Positions 29,577-38,326 of a stretch of DNA of 42,085 bases are shown piece by piece. The notes below the pieces were generated by a model, which was not told the origin of the DNA, searched no databases, and was given only the letters and a program-made list of their open reading frames with translations. The stretch lies in NCBI RefSeq assembly GCF_001399685.1, contig NZ_JTHN01000097.1, positions 1 to 42,085 on the forward strand, written 5' to 3'. The translations under genes and the position numbers were made by a program. The DNA is from Paenibacillus sp. A3 (GTDB lineage: Bacteria > Bacillota > Bacilli > Paenibacillales > NBRC-103111). The number at the start of each line of letters is the position of its first letter. The stretch's first letter is position 1.

Positions 29577-30782
29577 ATGTTGAACGGAAAAACGGTCTTG
29601 CTCGGGGTCAGCGGCGGCATTGCCGCTTACAAAGCGGCGGCGGTGTGCAGCAAGCTCGCGCAGGCGGGAGCCGACGTGCGGGTGATCATGACAGAATCGG
29701 CAACCAAATTTGTGGCGCCGTTAACGTTCCAAACGTTGTCGAGACACGATGTCATCGTCGACACGTTCGACGAAAAGGACGCTTCCGTCGTATCGCATAT
29801 CGATCTGGCCGACCGGGCGGACGTCGTCGTGATCGCCCCGGCCACCGCCAACGTCATCGGTAAAATCGCGCTGGGCCTCGCCGACGATATGCTCAGCACG
29901 ACGCTATTGGCCACCACGGCGCCGATTCTCGTAGCTCCCGCCATGAACGTACATATGTATGCGCACCCGGCGGTGCAGGCCAACATGCAGAAGCTCGCGG
30001 AGCGCGGCGTCCGGTTCATCGAGCCAGGCACGGGTCAGTTGGCTTGCGGCTACGTAGGCAAGGGCCGCTTGGCGGAGCCGGAAGAGATCGTGGCGGCGGT
30101 TGAGCAGTTTTTTCAGGAGAAGCGGCTGCTTGAAGGGAAGCATGTTCTGGTTACGGCCGGCGCGACGGTGGAACGGATCGACCCCGTCCGGTACTTGACC
30201 AACGACTCCTCGGGCAAAATGGGGTATGCGATCGCCGAGGAAGCCCAGCGGATGGGGGCGAACGTGACGCTCGTCACGGGCAAAGCTTCGATTGCCGCGC
30301 CCGCCGGCGTGACCGTGGTCAAAGTCGAATCCACGCTGGAGATGATGGAAGCGGTCCTTTCCCGACTGCCCGAGCAGGATGTGATTATCAAGGCGGCGGC
30401 CGTGGCCGATTACCGGCCCGCGGAGCAGGCTGAGCACAAAATCAAAAAGAGCGGAGACGAAATGACGATGCGGCTGGTGAAAAATCCGGATATCGCGCAA
30501 GCGGTCGGCGAACGGAAGAAGCCGTCGCAGCTTCTCGTAGGTTTTGCTGCCGAAACGCAGCATTTGGAGACGTTTGCGCAGGAAAAGCTGAAGAAGAAGC
30601 GCTGCGATCTGCTGGTAGCCAACGACGTGACGATGGAAGGCGCTGGCTTCGGCACGGATACGAACGTCGTGCGGATTTATGATTCCGGGGGGCTGGTTGA
30701 AGCGCTGCCTCTGATGTCGAAAGGACAAGTCGCGGCCAGATTGCTCGCGCTCGTTGCGGATCGTCTCGGAAAGGGGAGATGA
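29577..30782 (+). CDS. coaBC: Bifunctional phosphopantothenoylcysteine decarboxylase / phosphopantothenate-cysteine ligase
   Basis: A 401-residue fusion enzyme performing two successive steps of coenzyme A synthesis. The N-terminal CoaC flavoprotein (about 1-180) has GVSGGIAAYKA, the catalytic His74, PAMN at 121-124 and the reactive Cys157 (QLACGYVGKGRLAEP). The C-terminal CoaB (about 185-400) has TAGATVERIDPVRYLTN, SSGKMGYAIAEEA and the lysine-containing KIKK segment. The length is normal. The ATG follows AAAGGAG by 9 bases. Eight bases separate its stop from the priA start. Confidence 0.93.
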   Translation: MLNGKTVLLGVSGGIAAYKAAAVCSKLAQAGADVRVIMTESATKFVAPLTFQTLSRHDVIVDTFDEKDASVVSHIDLADRADVVVIAPATANVIGKIALGLADDMLSTTLLATTAPILVAPAMNVHMYAHPAVQANMQKLAERGVRFIEPGTGQLACGYVGKGRLAEPEEIVAAVEQFFQEKRLLEGKHVLVTAGATVERIDPVRYLTNDSSGKMGYAIAEEAQRMGANVTLVTGKASIAAPAGVTVVKVESTLEMMEAVLSRLPEQDVIIKAAAVADYRPAEQAEHKIKKSGDEMTMRLVKNPDIAQAVGERKKPSQLLVGFAAETQHLETFAQEKLKKKRCDLLVANDVTMEGAGFGTDTNVVRIYDSGGLVEALPLMSKGQVAARLLALVADRLGKGR

Positions 30783-30789
30783 CCGACGA

Positions 30790-33294
30790 ATGTACGCCAA
30801 AGTCATTGTGGATGTCCCGGCCCGGCCTACGAACCGGGCATTTGACTATATTGTGCCGGAAACGATGCGGGACTACATTGCCGTGGGGAGCCGTGTAGGC
30901 GTTCCCTTCGGCCCAAGGACCGTACAAGGGTTTGTCGTGGAGCTTCATGACGGAACGGACCTTGACCCGGAGAAGCTGAAGCCGATCCGCCAGACGCTGG
31001 ACGTTACTCCTCCGCTAACTCCCGAGCTGGTAAAGCTGGGTCGCTGGATCAGCCGCACGTATCTTTGCCACGAAATTATTGCGCTGCAAGCAATGATCCC
31101 CGGCGCGCTGAAGGCCAAGTACGAACGGCACGTTAAGGCGGTCGACGAACCGGAGATCAAAGAAAAGCAGCCGGAGCTGCTGCCTCTGCTTCTCCCCGAG
31201 CAGGAAGAAATCCTCGCTTATGTCCGCAAGCACGAATCGGTCGAGCTGGAATCGCTGCTGCAAACCTTTTCGGAAAAAGGCGCACTGATCAAGCAGCTGC
31301 TGGAAGACGGACGGCTGACGGAAATTCAAATGGTCAAAGACCGGATGTCTACGAAAAAAGCGCTTTATGTGTTTCCTCCGAGCGATCCAGATCAGCTGGA
31401 AGCGTGGCAAGCCGAGCTGCCGGCGCGCGCGGCCAAGCAAAAGCAGGTGCTCGCTTTTCTGCAGGAGCATCCTGAGCCAATCAAGCTGACAGAGCTGCTG
31501 ACGAAGCTTCAAATCACCGCCGCAGCGGTCAAAGGGCTCGTCGAACGAGGCTGGCTTCGGCTGGAGGAAACCGAAGTGCAGCGCGATCCCTACGCGTCGC
31601 GCACGTTCAAGCCGACCTCGCCGCTCCCGCTGACGCCCGAACAGCAATCGGTGTTCGATCGGATCAGAGAAGCGGCGCAAGGACGGACGCGTCGCGTCTT
31701 TTTGCTGCACGGCGTGACCGGCAGCGGTAAGACGGAGGTCTATCTCCAGTCGATCCAATCCTGCTTGGATCAAGGCCGCGAAGCGATCGTCCTTGTCCCG
31801 GAAATTTCGCTTACGCCCCAAATGGTGGAGCGGTTCAAAGGAAGGTTCGGCAACCGGGTCGCCGTGCTGCACAGCCGTCTATCCAACGGCGAACGCTATG
31901 ACGAATGGCGCAAAATCGTGCGCCGGGAAGTCAGTGTCGTGATCGGCGCGCGCTCGGCGATTTTCGCACCATTTACGAATATCGGACTCATTATTATCGA
32001 TGAAGAACACGAATCGACCTATAAGCAAGAAGAAAGCCCGAAATATCATGCCCGCGATGTGGCGATCGCCCGAGCGGGCGAGCATGGGGCCTCGGTCGTG
32101 CTGGGCTCCGCTACGCCATCGCTGGAAAGCATGTACCGTACCTCTGTCGAAGCCGCCGCTTTGGCAACCCTGGATCGTCCGGCATTCGAATTGCTCTCCA
32201 TGCCTTCGCGCGTCGAGGGAAGGCCGCTGCCGCGGGTGAACATCGTCGATATGCGCGAGGAACTGAAAAACGGCAACCGGTCGATGTTCAGCCGCGCCTT
32301 GTATAAAGCGATCGAAGATCGGTTACACAAGAAGGAACAGGTCGTCCTGCTGCTGAACCGGCGCGGGTACGCCACGTTCGTTATGTGCCGCACCTGCGGC
32401 TATGTGGCGGATTGTCCGCATTGCGATATCTCGCTGACGTACCATCAAAGCTCCAAGGCGATCCGCTGTCATTACTGCGGCTACGCGGAGCGCGAATTGG
32501 CTGTCTGTCCGGACTGCGGCAGCGAGCATATCCGCCACTTCGGCACGGGAACGCAGCGGGTCGAGGAGGAGCTTGGTAAACTGTTTCCCGGCATTCGCGT
32601 CATTCGCATGGACGTCGACACGACAACGGAAAAGGGTTCGCATGAAAAATGGCTCACAATGTTCCGCAACCGTCAGGCCGACGTGCTGCTCGGCACGCAG
32701 ATGGTAGCCAAGGGGCTTGATTTTCCTTACGTGACGCTCGTCGGCGCGCTCGCTGCCGATTCCGTTCTGAACCTGCCCGATTTCCGCGCGGCCGAACGGT
32801 CGTTCCAGCTGCTGACGCAGGTGGCGGGACGCGCCGGACGGCACGAGCTGCCCGGCGAGGTGTTCGTGCAAACGTACACGCCGGAGCATTATAGCATTAT
32901 GAGCGCGAGCAAGCACGATTATATGGGCTTTATGCGCAAGGAGATGCTGATGCGCAAGCTGCACAATTATCCGCCGTTTCACCGGTTGGTTTTGATTACG
33001 CTGTCGCACGAGCAGGTGCAGCTGCTGCTTCGCGCGGGTGAAATGCTCGCTTCCCGTTTGAAAGAGCTGGCACAGACGATGCAAGCGGACGGAACCGAGC
33101 TGGAGGTACTGGGGCCCGTCGCTTCACCGATTTCAAGGATCAAAGATAGATATCGTTTTCAATGCATGATAAAATATCGGGGAGAGACGGACATTTCCGC
33201 CTTGGTTCAGAAAGCGGCCGCCGTGCTTGACGATACCGTGAAGCAGCACAAGCTGACGGTGGCGATCGATGTCGATCCCCAAGTGTTAATGTAA
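30790..33294 (+). CDS. priA: Primosomal replication-restart helicase PriA
   Basis: An 834-residue superfamily 2 helicase that recognises stalled forks and reloads the replicative helicase. Residues 1-105 are the 3'-end-binding domain (VIVDVPARPTNRAFDY). A winged-helix-containing region follows to about 270. Walker A GVTGSGKTEVY has Lys314 and Walker B is DEEH at 404-407. The zinc-binding insert has paired cysteines (CRTCGYVADCPHC and CHYCGYAERELAVCPDC). QVAGRAGR-type motif VI (TQVAGRAGRHE) follows. The ATG at 30790 is preferred over 30754, since AAAGGGGAG lies 11 bases upstream and the family starts with this sequence. It is slightly longer than the B. subtilis protein. Confidence 0.93.
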   Translation: MYAKVIVDVPARPTNRAFDYIVPETMRDYIAVGSRVGVPFGPRTVQGFVVELHDGTDLDPEKLKPIRQTLDVTPPLTPELVKLGRWISRTYLCHEIIALQAMIPGALKAKYERHVKAVDEPEIKEKQPELLPLLLPEQEEILAYVRKHESVELESLLQTFSEKGALIKQLLEDGRLTEIQMVKDRMSTKKALYVFPPSDPDQLEAWQAELPARAAKQKQVLAFLQEHPEPIKLTELLTKLQITAAAVKGLVERGWLRLEETEVQRDPYASRTFKPTSPLPLTPEQQSVFDRIREAAQGRTRRVFLLHGVTGSGKTEVYLQSIQSCLDQGREAIVLVPEISLTPQMVERFKGRFGNRVAVLHSRLSNGERYDEWRKIVRREVSVVIGARSAIFAPFTNIGLIIIDEEHESTYKQEESPKYHARDVAIARAGEHGASVVLGSATPSLESMYRTSVEAAALATLDRPAFELLSMPSRVEGRPLPRVNIVDMREELKNGNRSMFSRALYKAIEDRLHKKEQVVLLLNRRGYATFVMCRTCGYVADCPHCDISLTYHQSSKAIRCHYCGYAERELAVCPDCGSEHIRHFGTGTQRVEEELGKLFPGIRVIRMDVDTTTEKGSHEKWLTMFRNRQADVLLGTQMVAKGLDFPYVTLVGALAADSVLNLPDFRAAERSFQLLTQVAGRAGRHELPGEVFVQTYTPEHYSIMSASKHDYMGFMRKEMLMRKLHNYPPFHRLVLITLSHEQVQLLLRAGEMLASRLKELAQTMQADGTELEVLGPVASPISRIKDRYRFQCMIKYRGETDISALVQKAAAVLDDTVKQHKLTVAIDVDPQVLM

Positions 33295-33304
33295 CGGAGC
33301 TGTC

Positions 33305-33363
33305 AACCGGTCCATGCGGCCGGAATATACATAACGTATCAGCCGGCTGCAGAAAAGCCGGTT
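33305..33363 (+). promoter_or_regulatory. Leader with mutually exclusive hairpins before def
   Basis: GCCGG (33319-33323) can pair with CCGGC (33343-33347) around an inner ATAC/GTAT stem. CCGGCT (33343-33348) can instead pair with AGCCGG (33356-33361), and AACCGG (33305-33310) can pair with CCGGTT (33358-33363). The pairings compete. No T-tract follows, so transcription attenuation is not obvious. Confidence 0.4.
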
Positions 33364-33397
33364 CATTCTCTTGAAACGAAAAGGATGGTGCTTATAC

Positions 33398-33880
33398 ATG
33401 GCAATCAAAATCATCGTGAAGGACCCGGACCCGGTGCTGCGTGAAAAATGCAAGCCCGTTCCTAAAATTACGCCGAACATTCATAAGCTGCTGAATGACA
33501 TGGCGGATACGATGTACGATGCGGAGGGCGTAGGATTGGCCGCGCCGCAGATCGGCATTCTCAAACGGGTGATCGTCATGGACGTCGGCGACGAGCACGG
33601 CTTGATCGAGCTGATCAATCCGGAGATTATCGAACGGGACGGGGAGCAGTTCGGACCGGAGGGCTGTTTAAGCATTCCCGGATTTACGGGCGATGTGAAG
33701 CGGGCAGCCCGTGTGAAGGTCAAGGGCCTTAACCGCGACGGCGAGGAGATCGTCATCGAAGGGACCGAGCTGCTGGCCCGCTGCATTCAGCATGAGGTGG
33801 ATCATTTAAACGGGGTGCTGTATACGGACTTGGCGGAAAAAATGTATCGCAGCGAGCAACAGGATCGTGATGACGCATGA
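33398..33880 (+). CDS. def: Peptide deformylase
   Basis: A 160-residue metalloenzyme that removes the formyl group from the N-terminal methionine of new proteins. The three signature motifs are present: [10 protein letters not shown] (about 44-53), EGCLS with metal ligand Cys90, and QHEVDHLNG with His132, Glu133 and His136. The length is that of the shorter, type 1 form. The ATG at 33398 is supported by AAGGA about 12 bases upstream and by the family start [19 protein letters not shown] nine codons earlier is less likely. Its stop overlaps the fmt start (ATGA), coupling the deformylase to the formyltransferase. Confidence 0.93.
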   Translation: MAIKIIVKDPDPVLREKCKPVPKITPNIHKLLNDMADTMYDAEGVGLAAPQIGILKRVIVMDVGDEHGLIELINPEIIERDGEQFGPEGCLSIPGFTGDVKRAARVKVKGLNRDGEEIVIEGTELLARCIQHEVDHLNGVLYTDLAEKMYRSEQQDRDDA

Positions 33881-34833
33881 GAGTAATTTTTATGGGCACG
33901 CCGGATTTCGCCGTGCCGTCTTTGCAGACGCTGCTGAACGATAAAAATCTGGAAGTCGTCGCTGTCGTCACGCAGCCGGACCGTCCGGTCGGGCGCAAAC
34001 GCGTACTGACGCCGACCCCCGTCAAGGTCGAGGCGGAGAAGCGCGGCTTGCCCGTGCTTCAGCCGGAACGGCTGCGCCGCCCGGAGTCCGTCGAGGCGAT
34101 CAGCGCCCTGCAGCCGGATCTGATTGTGACAGCGGCCTTCGGACAAATTTTGCCGAAATCGGTACTGGAGCTGCCGAAGCTGGGCTGTATTAATATTCAC
34201 GCGTCGCTGCTCCCCAAATACCGCGGCGGAGCGCCGATTCACTACGCCGTGATGAACGGCGACGCCGTCACCGGCGTCACGATCATGTACATGGCGGAAG
34301 GCTTGGATACCGGCGACATGATCAGCAAGATCGAGGTGCCGATTGAGGACAGCGATACGACCGGCACGATGTTCGACAAGCTGAGCTTGGCCGGAGCGAA
34401 GCTGCTGGAGGAGACGCTGCCGGATTTGCTGGCGGGCCGCGTGCAGGCGGTGCCGCAGAACGATGCGGAGGCGGTCTATTCGCCGAACATTGCCCGCGAG
34501 CAGGAACTGATCGATTGGACAAAGCCGGCGGAGCAGCTGTGGAATCTGGTGCGGGGGCTCCATCCCCGGCCGGGAGCCTATACGCTGTGGAACGGCGAAG
34601 TATTGAAAATATGGATGTGCGCCAAGCCCGCCGAGTCGGATCAAGTACCTGACGGCGTACAGCCGGGCACTGTGCTGGAAGCGGGAGAACGGGGAATCGC
34701 CGTGGCTGCCGGACAAGGCATTCTGCGGATCACCGAGCTGCAGCCGGCCGGCAAGAAGGCTATGGACGCCGCCGCGTTCGCGCGAAGCGGACAGCTGGCG
34801 GCGGGCACCGTGCTTGGGACATCGGGCGATTGA
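33877..34833 (+). CDS. fmt: Methionyl-tRNA formyltransferase
   Basis: A 318-residue enzyme that formylates initiator Met-tRNA using 10-formyltetrahydrofolate. The N-terminal domain begins [15 protein letters not shown] and contains the folate-site motif [19 protein letters not shown], with the catalytic Asn and His, and a later [16 protein letters not shown] segment with the catalytic Asp. The C-terminal OB-like tRNA-binding domain spans about residues 210-315. The length is normal. It overlaps def by 4 bases, the classic def-fmt pair. rsmB follows after 42 bases. Confidence 0.94.
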   Translation: MRVIFMGTPDFAVPSLQTLLNDKNLEVVAVVTQPDRPVGRKRVLTPTPVKVEAEKRGLPVLQPERLRRPESVEAISALQPDLIVTAAFGQILPKSVLELPKLGCINIHASLLPKYRGGAPIHYAVMNGDAVTGVTIMYMAEGLDTGDMISKIEVPIEDSDTTGTMFDKLSLAGAKLLEETLPDLLAGRVQAVPQNDAEAVYSPNIAREQELIDWTKPAEQLWNLVRGLHPRPGAYTLWNGEVLKIWMCAKPAESDQVPDGVQPGTVLEAGERGIAVAAGQGILRITELQPAGKKAMDAAAFARSGQLAAGTVLGTSGD

Positions 34834-34875
34834 GCTGTGAACTGCTATGAGCTATAGAAGAAAAGCGGAGGAATT

Positions 34876-36360
34876 ATGAGCGAAACGAATCAACCGTCCT
34901 CCGGACGGACCAAGCAGGGGGGAGCCGCAGGAGGCAAACGTACCGGCGGTGCGGCTTCGGGTGGAGCCCGGGGGAGCCGTCAGGGGAAGGCTCCCCGGGC
35001 AAGCAAAGGCCCGGCTCAAGGCTCGGCCAGGGAAGCGGCCCTTGACGTGCTGGTGCGGATCGAGCAGGACCGTTCGTACAGCAATTTGCTGCTCAACCAG
35101 ACGCTGCAAAAGTACAAGCTGGACAAGCCGGACGCCGGACTCGCGACGGAAATCGTATACGGAACGGTGCAGCGGCTGAGCACGATCGACTTTTTCCTGG
35201 AGCGGTTCGTCAGCAAAGGGCTGGCGAAGCTGCAGCCGTGGGTTCGCAATTTGCTGCGGCTGAGCTTTTACCAGTTGCATTATTTGGACCGGATTCCGGA
35301 CCACGCGATCGTCAACGAAGCGGTCAATATCGCGAAGCGGCGGGGCCACCAAGGCATCTCCGGCATGGTCAACGGCGTGCTGCGCAGCGTGCTCCGCGGC
35401 AAAAGCGAGCTCGTCCTGCCCGCCGGGCTGCCGGCCGAGCGGCGCATCGCGCTTGCGCAGTCACACCCGGAGTGGCTGGTGCGGCGCTGGATCCGCGAAT
35501 TCGGCGAGCAGACGGCCGAGCGGCTTTGCGAAGCGAACAACACGCCGCCGCGCGTAAGTCTGCGCGCGAATGCACTGAAGTTCGGCCCGGGCGAGCTGGC
35601 CGAGCGGCTGCGGCAAGGAGGGCTCGAAGCGGAGCCCTCCGCGGTTGCGCCCGCCGGCGTGATCGTGCGCGGCGGCGGCAACATGGCCCTCTCGCCGGAC
35701 TATGCGGCGGGCCTGTATTCGGTCCAGGACGAGAGCTCCATGCTCGTCGCAGAATGGGTGGACCCGCAGCCGGGCGAGCGGGTGCTGGACTGCTGCGCTG
35801 CGCCCGGCGGCAAGACGACGCACCTTGCGGAGAAGATGGGCGACCGCGGCGAAATCGTCGCTTGTGACGTGCACGAGCATAAGCGGAAGCTCATCGAGGA
35901 GCAGGCGGAGCGCCTCGCGCTGCGGTCGATTCGGACGCTGACGGCGGACGCGCGCCGGCTGGCGGAGCATTTTGCCCCGGAAAGCTTTGACCGCATCCTG
36001 CTCGACGCCCCCTGCTCGGGGCTTGGTGTTATCCGCCGGAAGCCGGACATGAAGTGGGGCAAAAGCGAAGCGGAGCTGACGGAGATCTGCGATATCCAGC
36101 GGGAGCTGCTGGAGGCGGTGCATCCGCTGCTGAAGCCGGGCGGCGTCCTGGTGTACAGCACGTGCACGGTGGAGAAGGCCGAGAACGAAGACATGATCCG
36201 CGAATTTTTGGCGAGTCATCCTTCGTTTGCGCCGGACCTGCCCGAAGTGCCGGAGACGCTCCGAGATCGGCTGGACGAGGAGCTTGCTGCGGTGCGGATC
36301 ATGCCGTACGATTACGGTTCGGACGGCTTTTTCATCGCCCGGCTGCGCAAGCGAGCATAG
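34876..36360 (+). CDS. rsmB: 16S rRNA m5C967 methyltransferase RsmB
   Basis: A 494-residue SAM-dependent rRNA methyltransferase. After an N-terminal Gly/Ala/Lys-rich tail of about 50 residues, a NusB-like RNA-binding domain begins at AREAALDVLVRIEQD and runs to about 200. The methyltransferase domain has DCCAAPGGKTTHLAEK as the SAM site, the release cysteine Cys380 in DAPCSGLG and the catalytic Cys430 in YSTCTVEKAENE, 50 residues apart as in the E. coli enzyme. The protein is about 45 residues longer than B. subtilis YloM because of the tail. The ATG at 34876 follows GGAGG with 4 bases between. A start after the tail would need an internal codon without a clear ribosome site. Confidence 0.92.
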   Translation: MSETNQPSSGRTKQGGAAGGKRTGGAASGGARGSRQGKAPRASKGPAQGSAREAALDVLVRIEQDRSYSNLLLNQTLQKYKLDKPDAGLATEIVYGTVQRLSTIDFFLERFVSKGLAKLQPWVRNLLRLSFYQLHYLDRIPDHAIVNEAVNIAKRRGHQGISGMVNGVLRSVLRGKSELVLPAGLPAERRIALAQSHPEWLVRRWIREFGEQTAERLCEANNTPPRVSLRANALKFGPGELAERLRQGGLEAEPSAVAPAGVIVRGGGNMALSPDYAAGLYSVQDESSMLVAEWVDPQPGERVLDCCAAPGGKTTHLAEKMGDRGEIVACDVHEHKRKLIEEQAERLALRSIRTLTADARRLAEHFAPESFDRILLDAPCSGLGVIRRKPDMKWGKSEAELTEICDIQRELLEAVHPLLKPGGVLVYSTCTVEKAENEDMIREFLASHPSFAPDLPEVPETLRDRLDEELAAVRIMPYDYGSDGFFIARLRKRA

Positions 36361-36372
36361 AACCGCAAAATG

Positions 36373-36418
36373 TGGTAAAATAAAATGTGGCCTTTTTGGA
36401 GGAGCGTCCTCCGAAAGG
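36373..36418 (+). promoter_or_regulatory. Extended -10 and long hairpin in the rlmN leader
   Basis: TG-G-TAAAAT (36373-36381) is an extended -10 with a poor -35. Ten bases later a hairpin forms: CCTTT (36391-36395) with AAAGG (36414-36418), and GGAGGA (36398-36403) with TCCTCC (36407-36412) across a GCG loop. No T-tract follows, so it is not a standard terminator. It would sit at the 5' end of a transcript from this promoter. Confidence 0.45.
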
Positions 36419-36445
36419 GCTTCACTATAGACTAAACAGGTTGTG

Positions 36446-37540
36446 ATGCATACAATGAACGAAATAGAAAGCAGATGGCAGCCGAAAAACGAAAAGCCGT
36501 ACATCTACGATTTTACCCTGGAGGATTGGCAGCAATGGGTCAAGGATAACGGAGAGGCGGGCTTTCGTGCCGGTCAAATTTTCGATTGGCTGTATGTGAA
36601 AAGAGTTTCAAGCTTCGATGAGATGACGAATCTTCCGAAAACGCTCCGGGACCGGCTTAAGGAGCAGTTTGACTTCGTCACGCTCACGGAAGTGGCGCAT
36701 TACCGTTCGAAGGACGGGACTGTGAAGTTTTTGTTTGAGCTTAGCGACGAGAACGCTATCGAAACGGTTATCATGAAGCACAGCTACGGCAACAGCATCT
36801 GCGTAACGACGCAGGTCGGCTGCCGGGTCGGCTGTACGTTCTGCGCCTCGACGCTGGGCGGATTGAAGCGGAATTTGACGTCCGGCGAGATCATCGCCCA
36901 GGTGGTCAAGGCGCAGCAACTCTTGGACGAAACGCAGGAGCGGGTCAGCAGCATCGTCATCATGGGAATCGGCGAGCCGTTCGAAAATTACGACGCGGTG
37001 ATGAAGTTTCTCAAGGTGATGATCCATCCGAAGGGGCTGAATATCGGCCAGCGGCACATTACGGTGTCGACGAGCGGCATCGTTCCGAACATCTACCGGT
37101 TTGCCGACGAGGATACGCAGATCAATCTGGCGATTTCGATCCATGCGCCGAACGATGAGCTGCGTTCCAAGCTGATGCCGGTCAACCGCCGGTATCCGTT
37201 TGCCGAGCTGATCGAAGCCTGTCAATATTACGTCGCAAAAACCGGACGGCGTATTACGTTCGAATACGCGCTGATGGGCGGCGTGAACGATCAGGCCGAG
37301 CATGCGGAAGAGCTGGCGAAAGTATTAAAAGCATTTCCGATGGCGCACGTGAACTTGATTCCGGTCAATTTCGTTTCCGAGCGCAACTATGTGCGTACGC
37401 CCCGGAATGATATCTTCACGTTCCAACGCATTCTGGAACGCAACAAAATCAACGCCACCATACGCCGGGAGCAGGGCAGCGATATCGCGGCCGCCTGCGG
37501 GCAGCTGCGGGCGAAGCATATGGAGTCGGGTGCGAGGTGA
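36446..37540 (+). CDS. rlmN: 23S rRNA (A2503-C2) / tRNA methyltransferase RlmN
   Basis: A 364-residue radical SAM enzyme that methylates C2 of A2503 in 23S rRNA and A37 in some tRNAs. The cluster-binding CRVGCTFC has Cys126, Cys130 and Cys133. The methyl-carrying cysteine near the C-terminus is Cys351 (AAACGQLR), and the intermediate-forming cysteine corresponds to the CVTTQ-QVGC region at about 120. The N-terminal part ([25 protein letters not shown]) is the RNA-binding domain. The start is uncertain: ATG at 36446 has only AGG nearby, and GTG 36443 and ATG 36455 are close alternatives. The stop overlaps or abuts the prpC start region. Confidence 0.91.
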   Translation: MHTMNEIESRWQPKNEKPYIYDFTLEDWQQWVKDNGEAGFRAGQIFDWLYVKRVSSFDEMTNLPKTLRDRLKEQFDFVTLTEVAHYRSKDGTVKFLFELSDENAIETVIMKHSYGNSICVTTQVGCRVGCTFCASTLGGLKRNLTSGEIIAQVVKAQQLLDETQERVSSIVIMGIGEPFENYDAVMKFLKVMIHPKGLNIGQRHITVSTSGIVPNIYRFADEDTQINLAISIHAPNDELRSKLMPVNRRYPFAELIEACQYYVAKTGRRITFEYALMGGVNDQAEHAEELAKVLKAFPMAHVNLIPVNFVSERNYVRTPRNDIFTFQRILERNKINATIRREQGSDIAAACGQLRAKHMESGAR

Positions 37541-37548
37541 AGCAAGCG

Positions 37549-38319
37549 ATGCTGAGATTGGCTTATCAATCCGATATCGGCCGGGTGCGGGCGGTCAATG
37601 AGGACCGCGCAGCCGTTCAAGAAGACTTGAACGGCTGGACCCTCGCCATTGTCGCAGACGGCATGGGAGGCCATCAGGCCGGAGATATCGCAAGTCAAAT
37701 GGCGGTGGAGCTTATCCCGCTGCAGGTGAAGTCCTTGGATCCGAACCGCTCGTCCGAGGAGCGGCAGCATAAATTGAAAGAAGCGATCGAAGCCGCCAAC
37801 GATAACATTTTCGAATTTGCATCCGGACGCGAAAATTACCACGGAATGGGAACGACCGTCGTTGCCGTGCTGGCGAACGACGAGCGGGCTGTCGTGGCGC
37901 ATATCGGCGACAGCCGCGTATACCGGATTCACGACGGGCAGATCGAGCAGTTAACGGAAGATCACTCGCTTGTGAACGAGCTGGTCAAAAGCGGCCAGAT
38001 CACCCGGGAGGAAGCGAGCCACCATCCGCGGCGCAACGTTCTGACACGGGCGCTCGGCACCGAGCCGACGATCGAGGTGGACGTGCAGGAAATCGGTTGG
38101 GGCCCCGGAGACTTGCTGCTGCTGTGCAGCGACGGACTAAGCAGCCTTGTTGAGCCGGGCCAAATGCTCCAAACCGTGGAGGAGACGGACGGCTTGGAGC
38201 GTAAGGTGGACCGGCTTGTGCAGGCTGCGCTGGATGCCGGGGGCGACGACAACGTAACGGTGTTGCTGATCGAGAACGGGCCGGGTTCGGCGGTACATGA
38301 CGACGGAGAAGCGGGGTGA
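37549..38319 (+). CDS. prpC: PP2C-family protein phosphatase PrpC (Stp)
   Basis: A 256-residue metal-dependent Ser/Thr phosphatase that reverses PrkC phosphorylation of translation and cell-wall proteins. PP2C motifs are SDIGRVRAVNED at the start, VADGMGGHQAGD near 38-49, GMGTTVVAVL, HIGDSRVYRI, and near the C-terminus LCSDGLS and GGDDNVTVLLI, which supply the metal-binding aspartates. The ATG at 37549 is chosen because AGGTGA lies 8 bases upstream. A GTG at 37537 overlapping the rlmN stop would add four residues. prkC starts 7 bases after its stop, the standard phosphatase-kinase pair. Confidence 0.93.
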   Translation: MLRLAYQSDIGRVRAVNEDRAAVQEDLNGWTLAIVADGMGGHQAGDIASQMAVELIPLQVKSLDPNRSSEERQHKLKEAIEAANDNIFEFASGRENYHGMGTTVVAVLANDERAVVAHIGDSRVYRIHDGQIEQLTEDHSLVNELVKSGQITREEASHHPRRNVLTRALGTEPTIEVDVQEIGWGPGDLLLLCSDGLSSLVEPGQMLQTVEETDGLERKVDRLVQAALDAGGDDNVTVLLIENGPGSAVHDDGEAG

Positions 38320-38326
38320 GGAAGGA

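Noticed and set aside
33371..33398. TTGAAA-16-TATACA promoter-like pair before def
   Set aside because: The -10 would overlap the def start codon, so transcription would begin inside the gene.
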